A DNA stretch of 13,212 bases from NCBI GenBank assembly GCA_964591605.1, contig CAZQEN010000212.1, forward strand, positions 1 through 13,212. The letters are read 5' to 3'. Position 1 is the stretch's first letter. Each line of letters opens with the position of its first letter. Positions 1-8,300 of this stretch are shown here, one piece after another. A model generated the notes under the pieces. It worked only from the letters and a program-made list of their open reading frames with translations, had not been told where the DNA came from and did not search any database. The stretch is from CAYLLT01 sp964591605 (GTDB lineage Bacteria; Planctomycetota; Phycisphaerae; UBA1845; PWPN01). The position numbers and the translations under genes are program-made.

Positions 1-1380
1 CGTGATCCGCGGCGGGCGGAAGCTCACCTTCGCGGGGATGCACTCGAAGCGGCACTCGAACGTCGGGGCATCATAGTCCAGCAGCGAATGGCCCGCCGGG
101 TCCCCGAGCAGGTTCGGCGCAGAGACCGCCTGCACCGGGCTGGCCCCGCTGGCAGCGGCCGTCGCCGCCGGATCGCTCGACACCTGCCCGCCGTGAAACA
201 GCCACGACGTCGAAGCCCGATGAGCCGTCGGATCGCCGATGCCCAGCGACGAGGCGATCTGCAGCAGCCCTTCCGCCAGTTCGCGCGTCGCGGGGTCGTC
301 GCTCTGCCGGGCCGCCAGAATCGATTGATGCACGCGGGAATCGAGCACGTGCAGCCGGCCGCTCTGCCCCGTAAACGAGCGATGCGTCGCCTGCTTGCCC
401 TGATACGTGACACTGGTCAGAAGGTATTTGCCGTTTAAGCCTTCTTTGGGATGATTGCTGACTTCGAAGGTGCGGGCCGGGGCCAGCCGATGGCAGTTGC
501 TCTGCCCGATGCCCACCGTGCGGGACGCCTCAAACTCCTCGACCCGCAGTTGCGCGATCTCCGCGCCGCGGGACTGCTCCTCGTATTCGCCCGGAAAGTC
601 GCTGAACTCCAGCCCGACGTCCCGGTCGGCGTCGCCCCTGGCCTGCAGATCGAGCGGGGGGTTCTTGAAGTTGAAATCGCGCAGCGTCACCGCGCCCGGC
701 CGGACGCTGCGGCCCAGGCGAAAGCGGAATACGTGCTCTTCGCTGATGTTCATCCCCGACGGCGGGCGGTAGGCCAGGGCCGAACCGCCCCGGATCGGCG
801 CGTAATCGTCGGCCGAATCCGCGGCCACCATCACGTGCCCGTCGTCCGTTTGATTAAAATACCACCATATCCCTTCTTCTTCCATCAGACGGCAGATGAA
901 GTTGTAGTCCGTCTCGCGGTACTGCACGCAGTAATCCCGCTGCGGATGGTTCTGCTCGAGCAGCGGTCGAAAGTAATTGGCCGGAATGCCCGCCCGCGCC
1001 AGCACCTCGCGGATGATGTCGGGCACGGTCTTATTCTGGAAGATCCGCGAGCTGTAGCGGTGCGTGAGCAGCCACACCCTGGGCACCAGTTCAGCCCGGT
1101 AGTAGGTCTGATCCGTCGTCTCGCCCGTCACTTCGAAGTGGCCGATGATCCCGTGGAACCGGCGCTCGCCGAAACCGTTGTTGACGGTGAGCGTCGCGGC
1201 CTTGCCGACCATCTCGTCCAGCTCGAAGCCGGCGTTGTTCGAGACCAGCTCGATCTCAAAGCGGAAGAGCTGGCACAGGCCCTCCGTCCCGCGGAAGCGG
1301 GCCACCAGGTACTCGCTGGCATCACCGCCGGCCACCTGGAACGCCATCTGTGCCCTGCTGAGGTCCTGGTTCGTGCCCAT
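1..1380 (-). CDS. vgrG: VgrG spike/tip protein of a contractile injection (type VI-like) system, 3' end beyond window
   Basis: The reading frame is open from the ATG at 1380 to the window edge (460 codons, no stop). VgrG trimers form the membrane-puncturing tip on the Hcp tube of type VI secretion systems and carry effectors out. The N-terminal gp27-like region is clear: FHGIIGHFE (residues 75-83), a motif ending VWLLTHR (102-108), KTVPDIIREVL (117-127), and the family hallmark QYRETDYNFICRLMEEEGIWWYF (153-175). The text stops at CIPAKVSFRPPRIT (447-460), just before the expected gp5-like OB fold and needle, so any C-terminal effector domain is out of view. Residues about 330-441 form an Ala/Ser/Gly-rich stretch much longer than the usual linker here. 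No strong Shine-Dalgarno precedes the ATG, only AAGAAG. No other T6SS gene lies nearby. The family call is secure; the system type (T6SS or extracellular injection) is not. Confidence 0.93.
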   Translation of the reverse strand, partial: MGTNQDLSRAQMAFQVAGGDASEYLVARFRGTEGLCQLFRFEIELVSNNAGFELDEMVGKAATLTVNNGFGERRFHGIIGHFEVTGETTDQTYYRAELVPRVWLLTHRYSSRIFQNKTVPDIIREVLARAGIPANYFRPLLEQNHPQRDYCVQYRETDYNFICRLMEEEGIWWYFNQTDDGHVMVAADSADDYAPIRGGSALAYRPPSGMNISEEHVFRFRLGRSVRPGAVTLRDFNFKNPPLDLQARGDADRDVGLEFSDFPGEYEEQSRGAEIAQLRVEEFEASRTVGIGQSNCHRLAPARTFEVSNHPKEGLNGKYLLTSVTYQGKQATHRSFTGQSGRLHVLDSRVHQSILAARQSDDPATRELAEGLLQIASSLGIGDPTAHRASTSWLFHGGQVSSDPAATAAASGASPVQAVSAPNLLGDPAGHSLLDYDAPTFECRFECIPAKVSFRPPRIT

Positions 1381-1754
1381 GAGGCTTCTTTGGCACCTGC
1401 GGACCCCGACCTTTCGCCAGTGGCCGGCTCGATCGGCACGTTCTCGGCGGTTTCACATCACCCGAAATGCTAAATGATTGCCTGTAAATAAGTTGTGATT
1501 GACCTGCCGGCATCCAGGGCCTCCCGCATCCCTTCACAGCGTGCCCGAGAACCGGTCAAAGCAGCAGAGCCCCGACCGTCAGGGAGGGTCGTTCAGCGTG
1601 ACCGCAGACGGCTTCCTCACCGGCGCGGCTCTGACCGAGCTTCGCAAACACCCCCTCAGGGTTGCGTGGCCGGCTGTGTGGCCGCGCGCTGTTCGATGCA
1701 CCAACACCTGCAGCGCTCTGTTCCACCCGATCCGCGGTTTGATGTCAGCCCGGC
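1381..1754. other. Intergenic region between the beta-helix gene and vgrG
   Basis: I see no convincing gene in these 374 bases; the short frames here lack family motifs and overlap each other. About 1440-1500 is an AT-richer island in a GC-rich setting and is the likeliest place for a vgrG promoter reading leftward, but I could not fit a good -35/-10 pair. The part nearer the beta-helix gene contains the gene-tail-like block described separately (1656-1696). No T-tract terminator is obvious after the stop codon at 1755. Confidence 0.5.
1656..1696 (-). pseudogene. Possible relic of a gene 3' end ending in ATQPATQP
   Basis: Read leftward, this block encodes IEQRAATQPATQP followed by TGA at 1658-1656. 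Bases 1663-1696 match 9851-9884, the 3' end of the secreted-protein gene that encodes LEQRAATQPATQE, at 31 of 34 positions. No similarity continues upstream of the block. It lies 99 bases past the stop of the beta-helix gene and in the same frame, so a stop-codon readthrough would also end here; that may be chance (one in three). It could be the tail of a decayed paralogue, or convergent low-complexity coding sequence. Confidence 0.4.
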
Positions 1755-4700
1755 TCACGGCGAGCAGGCCGGATTCGCCGGCTGGTTGGCTCCGCTGTGA
1801 CACCGTTGCCAGACGGCGAAGTCGTCCCCGTCCACGTCGTCGTCGCCGTCGAGGCGGGCGTCGGCACAGAGCGGATTGTTTTGTGCGACCTTGGGCCCGA
1901 GCCGGCAGCTTTTCAGATGGGCCAGATCGTCTGAATCCACGTCGCCGTCATGGTCGAAGTCGGGCGGCACCGGGATCGCCTGGTACTCGAACGCGCCGAT
2001 GTCGAGGCGACCGCCGAACACGCGGGCGAAGGGCGTTCCCCGCTGATCGAAACCCGGCGGGGGCGCGAAATTTGGATCGCCGGCGTCGATGCACGGGCTG
2101 CCCGGAAGCAGGGCCATGGTTAGTGTCGGCCCGCCATTATCCGCCAGCGGCGCGAGCTTGGGATCACCCCCGATGAAGTTGAAGCCGGCGTCGGTGAGTG
2201 TGCCAGAGGCACTGTACAGATTGGGCCCGGTGGGCGCGCTGTTGAGGGCCACGATGTTGTTGGCGATGGTGACCGGTTGCTCGTACTTGACGATGCCTCC
2301 GCCCGCGACCGTGGCGGTGTTGCCGCTGATTGTGCAGTTACGAATCGAAGTGGTGAAGACGCTATGGATCGCACCCCCATGGGGGGCGGAATTGCCGGTG
2401 AACGTGCAGTTCCGGATCATCAGGTTGCTGGATATGTCGTTAGAGCTGTGTCCGGCGGTAATGGCTCCGCCATTGCCGATTTCTGCGGTCACGCTGTTGT
2501 TGCTGAAGGTGCTGTTGGTGACAGTGATGCTGCCCCCCCAGACGTCAATCGCTGCTCCGCCCCTGTAGTTCTCAGAAATCGTGTTACCGCTGAAGGTGCA
2601 GTTGTCGATTGCGCCGGTGCCGGCGAAAATCAATCCACCGCGAGTGTTGCCACTGATAGTGGAATCGGCCAGGGTCAGCGTGCCGGCACAGAATATCGCC
2701 CAGCCATCATTTCCGCTGAAGATGCAGTTTGTGATGGTGGTCTGCGTGCCATAGAAGTCGCCATTGATGGCGGCGCCATCGAACCCATGGTTGCCGCTGA
2801 AGGTGCTGTTCCTGACAACGAGCTTGGATTGGCTGAAAATCCCACCGCCCTGATTACCGGCGAAGTTCCCGCTGATGATGCATCCGTCAATCGTCAGCGG
2901 TGAACCGTAACTATGGATTCCGCCGCCATATCCCGAACCCGACTGCAATCCGTTGCTGATCGTCATGCCCGAAAGCGTGATCTCAGGACCGACTTCCGGC
3001 AGGCTGAAGATGCGGTACTCGCCGCCCGTATCGCGGCGGACCGTCAGCAGACTGGCCCCCGGCCCGGTGATGGACATATCGCTCGCCAGGTTGGGCAGCG
3101 CGCCGCTGAGGTTGATTATGTGAGCTCCGCTGCCGAGATCGAACGTGATCTCGTCCGGTCCGGCGTGAACATTCGCATAACGGATTGCTTCGCGCAGGCT
3201 GGTGCCGTTTCCGTAGGATGCGTCGGACGTGCCGTTATCCTCATCGGCGGTGACGGTGACGACCAGTGACTCGTTGAACGGCCCCTGGAACTCGTAAGCG
3301 CCGATATCGACAAACCAGCCGGAAACCCGTGGCTGGCCGCGCTGGTCGGTGTCGGGCGGTGAAGCGAAAGCCGGATCGCCGGTGTTGATGCACGGGCTGT
3401 GCGGCAGAAGGGCCATGGTTTGTGTCGGGCCGCCGTTGTCAGTGAGTGGGCCGAGCATGGGATCGCCGCCAATGAAATTGAACGCGCCCGTATAGGCGCC
3501 GCTGACGTCGGGATCAAAGGCTGCGCTGTTGAGCGCGACGATGGAGCTGCCGATGCTGACGGTTCCGCCATTACTGCCGACGCCGCCGCCTGATCCGCCG
3601 GTGGCCTGGTTCTGCACGATCGTGCTGTTCCGGATCGTGAGCGTACCCATGTCATTGAAGATCCCGCCGGCGGCCGCGGCAGAGTTGTTTCCCTGTACGG
3701 TGCAGTTCGTGAGTGTTGCCGTTCCGGCGTTGTAAACAGCCGTGCTGCTGTTGCCGCTGAGCGTACTGTCCGTGAGGCTCAGCGTGCCGCTGGAGTCGTT
3801 AAAAACGGCGCCTGTGCCGTTCACGCTGCCGGTGATCGCGCAACTGCGAACCGTGAGCTCGCCTGCGTTCGACACATTGCCGCCTGAATTGCCCGCGCCC
3901 TCGGCGATGGTCATGCCTTCCAGCAGGATGTTGTTAGAGCAGTTGAAGACCGGATAGTTTCCACCCGTGTCGCGGCGCACGATGAGCAGATTCGCACCGG
4001 GACCGTGGATCTCGAGGTCGGACAGACTGGGAAGTGCGCCAGTCAGATTGATCGTTTGCGGCGTTGAAAAGACGGTCGGATGGAACGTGATGCTGTCGGC
4101 GAACGGGCCGACAGTCGTCAGGTTCGCCAACTCGATGGCTTCGCGGAGCGTGAGTTGACCGTGCGCAAAGTTGCCGTCCGAAACGTCGCCCGTGTTGCTG
4201 ACGATCAGCGGCTCGGCCTCGACGGCCCCGATGTCAACGATACCCGCAAAGACGCGGAAGAACGGTGACCCGCGCTGGTCGAAGCTGGTCGAAGGTACGA
4301 AGCCGGGATTGCCGGCGTCAATCAAGGGGCTGCCAGGCAGCGGAAGCATGGTGCGCGTTGGGCCGCCGTGGTAATCCAGGTACGCGAGGTTCGGGTCGCC
4401 ATCCGTGTTGCTGATGAAATTGTGGTCGGAGATGTCGAAGGAGCCATTATCGCCGGCCAGATCCTGCTCATTGTACAGGACGGTGTTGTGGATCGTGACC
4501 GGCCCATTTTGCACCTGCACGCCGAAGGCGCCGCTCTCTCCCCAGTTCCAGGCGATCGTGCTGTTGTTGATGTTCCCCGAACCATCAAACGCGATGCCAG
4601 CACCGTAAACGGAGTAGTTCTCAACCGCGGTGCTGTTGTTCACATTGAGCACGCCGGTGCTGCGGGCGAAGAGTCCTCCGCCGAATTCGCCGGCAGCGTT

Positions 4701-5222
4701 TCCGACGATGCTGCTGCTGTTCACGTTGGCCGTGCCGCCGGCATCGACAAAAATGCCCCCGCCGCCCCATTCTGCATAGTTGGACGTGACTTCGCAGCTT
4801 TCGACGGTGACGGTCGCGCCGTTGCCGACACGGATTCCGCCCCCTCCCTCAAACTGGCCGCTGACGCCGCCATAGGCAATCGTCATGCCCGAGAGGGTGA
4901 CATTGCCGGCAACGACGTTGAAAATGCGACACTCGCCCCAAGGCGTGACTGTCAGCAGATTCGCCGCCGGACCTTCAATGGTCATGTCCGTCGAAAGGTC
5001 CGGCAGCGGCCCGTTGAGACTGATCCAGGCCGGGTAATTGAGACTGAAGGTTATTGTGTCCGCGGCAGGGTCATTGTTCGCGGCGGTGATGGCCTCGCGT
5101 AGGGTGGTCAACCCGTCGTCGGGCGTGCTGTCATCGGCGGCGCTGTTGACGACGATCGTGGCGCCCCATATCGGGGTCGCCAGCCAGAGCGTTCCTGCCA
5201 TGACGAGTGTAATCGCTTTCAT
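1755..5222 (-). CDS. Secreted parallel beta-helix protein with three LREAI/choice-of-anchor-Q modules and a dockerin-like tail
   Basis: The product has 1155 residues and is predicted to be exported. The start chosen is the ATG at 5222. It has GGAG seven bases upstream and opens with a signal peptide (MKAITLVMAGTLWLATPIWG, cut near residue 20). The frame runs 72 codons further upstream, but that stretch looks non-coding. Three modules follow (about 21-338, 339-648, 649-1083). Each begins with a TLREAI or SLREAI motif (39-44, 358-363, 675-680), continues with Asn/Gly/Thr-rich beta-helix rungs of the type NSTFSGN, and ends with DxRGxP...DIGAxE (DIGAVE 330-335, DIGAYE 639-644, DIGAFE 1074-1079). 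Residues 1087-1143 hold two Asp-rich calcium loops (DHDGDVDSDDL and DGDDDVDGDDF) and four cysteines, a dockerin type I-like tail common in Phycisphaerae. The role is unknown; an adhesin, a glycan-binding protein or a cell-surface protein is plausible. No catalytic residues could be assigned. Confidence 0.9.
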   Translation of the reverse strand: MKAITLVMAGTLWLATPIWGATIVVNSAADDSTPDDGLTTLREAITAANNDPAADTITFSLNYPAWISLNGPLPDLSTDMTIEGPAANLLTVTPWGECRIFNVVAGNVTLSGMTIAYGGVSGQFEGGGGIRVGNGATVTVESCEVTSNYAEWGGGGIFVDAGGTANVNSSSIVGNAAGEFGGGLFARSTGVLNVNNSTAVENYSVYGAGIAFDGSGNINNSTIAWNWGESGAFGVQVQNGPVTIHNTVLYNEQDLAGDNGSFDISDHNFISNTDGDPNLAYLDYHGGPTRTMLPLPGSPLIDAGNPGFVPSTSFDQRGSPFFRVFAGIVDIGAVEAEPLIVSNTGDVSDGNFAHGQLTLREAIELANLTTVGPFADSITFHPTVFSTPQTINLTGALPSLSDLEIHGPGANLLIVRRDTGGNYPVFNCSNNILLEGMTIAEGAGNSGGNVSNAGELTVRSCAITGSVNGTGAVFNDSSGTLSLTDSTLSGNSSTAVYNAGTATLTNCTVQGNNSAAAAGGIFNDMGTLTIRNSTIVQNQATGGSGGGVGSNGGTVSIGSSIVALNSAAFDPDVSGAYTGAFNFIGGDPMLGPLTDNGGPTQTMALLPHSPCINTGDPAFASPPDTDQRGQPRVSGWFVDIGAYEFQGPFNESLVVTVTADEDNGTSDASYGNGTSLREAIRYANVHAGPDEITFDLGSGAHIINLSGALPNLASDMSITGPGASLLTVRRDTGGEYRIFSLPEVGPEITLSGMTISNGLQSGSGYGGGIHSYGSPLTIDGCIISGNFAGNQGGGIFSQSKLVVRNSTFSGNHGFDGAAINGDFYGTQTTITNCIFSGNDGWAIFCAGTLTLADSTISGNTRGGLIFAGTGAIDNCTFSGNTISENYRGGAAIDVWGGSITVTNSTFSNNSVTAEIGNGGAITAGHSSNDISSNLMIRNCTFTGNSAPHGGAIHSVFTTSIRNCTISGNTATVAGGGIVKYEQPVTIANNIVALNSAPTGPNLYSASGTLTDAGFNFIGGDPKLAPLADNGGPTLTMALLPGSPCIDAGDPNFAPPPGFDQRGTPFARVFGGRLDIGAFEYQAIPVPPDFDHDGDVDSDDLAHLKSCRLGPKVAQNNPLCADARLDGDDDVDGDDFAVWQRCHSGANQPANPACSP
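1974..5162 (-). repeat. Three tandem intragenic modules of the beta-helix gene
   Basis: The modules run 5162-4209, 4208-3279 and 3278-1974. Modules 2 and 3 are close to each other. Both carry GPGAxLLxVRRDTGG after the first strand block, FNFIGGDP, DNGGPTxTMALLP, SPCI and DQRGxP. The similarity is visible in the DNA too: bases about 2080-2180 resemble about 3380-3482. Module 1 is more diverged (YLDYHGGPTRTMLPLPGSP). Module 3 is the longest and has extra rungs. The pattern fits internal duplication followed by divergence. Confidence 0.8.
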
Positions 5223-5229
5223 ACCTGTT

Positions 5230-5233
5230 CTCC
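5230..5233 (-). promoter_or_regulatory. Shine-Dalgarno site of the beta-helix gene
   Basis: GGAG on the minus strand lies seven bases before the ATG at 5222. It supports that start over the upstream in-frame alternatives. Confidence 0.65.
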
Positions 5234-5340
5234 GGTGCAGTTTGTCGCTTTTGGACGGCCTCACATCTCCATGCGAGAGCGGCGCGGATTTCGCGTCACC
5301 GGGGTTCGGAATTCTTGCTGGAGTGGCCTGAAAGAGGTGC

Positions 5341-8300
5341 CTAAGGCCGGGTGGCCGGCCCGGTGGCGGGTTGCGTCGGTGGGATGCCGAGGAGCTTCGC
5401 TGCTTCATGGCGCAAGTGCTCGGCGAAGATCCAGTCACGCCAACTGATGGAGTCGCTACCGTGGGGATGGTTGATCAATTGATCACCCCTGGAAAAGGCG
5501 ACCCCTGCCGCTTCGATTTGCTGCAAGCGTGCGCTGGTCATGGCTTGAACGATCCACGCTCCCGCGGCGCAAATCGGCGAGGCATCGTTGGCCGAGGTGA
5601 CGCGCCGGGCCCACTGGTTAGCAGAATCGAAACGATCCCGGCGGTATTCGGCCAGCGCTTTGACCAGTTGCATCCAGGGAACTATCCGGCGCGGTTCGGT
5701 GGCCGTGGCAGCGAAGTCTGCCAGTTCGCAAGCGCGCTGAAAGTCGGCACCGTCCACGGGCCAGAGGAGCGCGACCTTTGCCGCCCTGTCCGCGACGGTG
5801 AATTCGCGGCTGCCGGCGGCGCGTTCCAGAAATGCGTGACAATGCCGGCGGTACTCCGCCTCCCGCCCGGTCTTCAAGAGTACGATGGCAAGAGCGAAGG
5901 ACGCTGTCGCGTCATTGGGATCCACCTCGACGGCTCGCGAGAAGTCCGCGGCCGCTTCGTCCCAGCGCCCAGCGGCAGCATGAGCATTTCCGCGATCGAG
6001 CAGCAACACAACGTCAGTGTTCTCGATGCCCAGGATCCCGGCCGCTTCAGCGCGGAAACGGAGGAGTTCTGCGTATTGGGACGGATTCTTCTTCATCCAA
6101 TCGGCCGCCTGGTCGTACCGTTTACGGGCCTCATCCTTGTGACCGAGTTGCCAGTGGGCCATCGCCAGGAATAAGAAGTCCCAGGAATCACCGCCTTTAC
6201 GCAACTGAGTCGACTTCTCCAGCGACTCAATTGCGGATTTCCACTCGCCGGCGCTGTAAAAGGCCACGCCGAGCGTATTCCAGTTGTTTCCATCCTGCGG
6301 CGCCAGTTCCACTGCTTTCCGAGCGTATTCCACCGCCCACGTCGGATCGCGAAACTGTTCAACGGGCGAGGTTGCCAATCGCCAGGCGAGCTCGTTCAGA
6401 AGAGTTGGCTTCGCCGGGTCGAGCTGCAGGGCCTTCGCGTAAAACTCTTTTGCTGCGTCGGGGCGACTCCTGGCGAGCTGGAGTTCCGCGAATTCAAGAT
6501 AGGCGCGAATCACATCATTGCGAGCGGGGGCATCTGGGAATTGAGCAACGAGCTTGTCGCCGAGCTTGATCGCGCGGTCATAAGCCGACTCTGCCTCGGC
6601 GAGTCGTCCCTTCCTTCCAAGGAGCCGTGCGAGCGCATAATAGACAGTCACAAGGCGACTTTGGTAATAGTTAACGCGCGGTGCGTCGGCAACGAGCTTC
6701 TCTCCGATTGCTGCCGCTCGGCGAAGGTGCTGTTCGGCTTCTTGTCCCGGCCGCTTTTCCAGAAGTCTCGCCATCTGCATGAGACTGTCCAAAAGCTCAT
6801 AGCGATATACCGGTATCGTTGGCAGCTCGGATGCCAAATGGTCGAGCAAGACGAACCTTCGGCGACACGCATCTTCAGCTTCTTGCTGGTGACCAAGTGC
6901 AGCCAGAGTGTTACGAAGTACGTCGATGACATCGGCCAGGTCTGCTCGATACTGTGCAACGGTCGGGTACTCGCGCACGAGCTCGTCCAGAACCGCTTGG
7001 GCGTCCTGCAGGAATTGCAGGGACTGTTCCCGTTCTCCGGCGGAGTTGAGCAATTCGGCAGTGTACATCTCGATGGCGGCTCGATCGCTCTTGAAGCCGG
7101 CGACCGTCGGATTCTCCCTGGCCAGTCGCGCCCAGGTGTCCACGAGCCGCTTTGCCGTTCCAATTGCCAACTCAGGATCGCGCGGTATATCAGTCTTGTC
7201 CGTGATCGCCCGGCGGCCCTTCCAAAAACCGGCCAGTCTGCGGTGGTATTCGGTGCGACCCGGATATTCACGGAGCAAACGGTCGATCACGTCCAGGGCC
7301 TGGCGGGCGGCCGCGAGGGCATCCTCGTTCCGGTCGAGTACAATGTCGATGAAACAGACTCGCAAATAGCTCACTGCAAGGTCGGCGAGCAGACCTGGGT
7401 CGTTCGAGCGCTCGTTGGCGGTTTCCTTGTAGAACCGCAGCGCGGCCTCGAGCAATTCCCTGCGCAGCGGCTGCAGCCCGGGCACGTCAAACAATTTGCT
7501 CTCACTGACCAGCGTAAAATACTCGTCCACGGCCTTGCGCGCCCTAGCGAAGTTGGCTTCAGCCTGCTCGCGCTGCCGCTCCGCTTCGCGCCGCTGCCCG
7601 GCTTCGGCCGCGCGAGCAACGACGGCCTCATTGCGGGCCGCCGTTTCCTTTTCGAGACGCGTTTCGGCCAGTTGTTCGGCCCGGACAGCGCGAATGGCCT
7701 GCCAGGTACTCACGACGATGCCGATGACCAACGCTGCGAGCACCAGGCCGCCGGTCAGCAAAGCGGTCCGGTTCCGTCGCGCGAATTTCCGGAGGCGGTA
7801 AGCGGCCGAGGGCGGACACGCGAGAACCGCCTCATCGCCCAAATACCGCTGGATATCCGAAGCGAAGCCATTGGCCGTCTCGTAGCGCCGGCCACGGTCC
7901 TTTTCCAGCGCTTTCATCACGATCCAGTCGAGCTCGCCGTGCAGCGTACGGACGAGGGAACGAACATCCGTGCGCCGATGGGCGGCGGTGCGGAGGACGT
8001 CTTCGTAGGGTCCGCTCTGCGGACCTTCGGCTGAGACAGAGGCGCCCCGCCTGTGAGCCCACCGGCGAGACGCCGGTGCCACACCCGTCCGCGGAGCGGA
8101 CCCTACGCGCGTGCTGGGTCTGGGCGGCTCGACTTCCCGGATGATCCGCTGCATCTCGGCGAACGCCTTGCTGCGCAGCTCCTTCGGATCGAACGGCGGC
8201 GAGCCGGCCAGCAGTTCATAAAGCAGCACCCCCAGCGAATACACGTCCGTACGCGTGTCAATATCGAGATCGCCCTCGGCCTGCTCGGGGCTCATGTACT

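Noticed and set aside
451..1473. A 340-codon plus-strand frame opposite vgrG
   Set aside because: The minus strand here carries clear VgrG motifs running off the window edge; the plus frame has none.
6541..8034. A 497-codon plus-strand frame opposite the kinase
   Set aside because: It is a shadow of the kinase TPR region with no recognisable domain or ribosome site.
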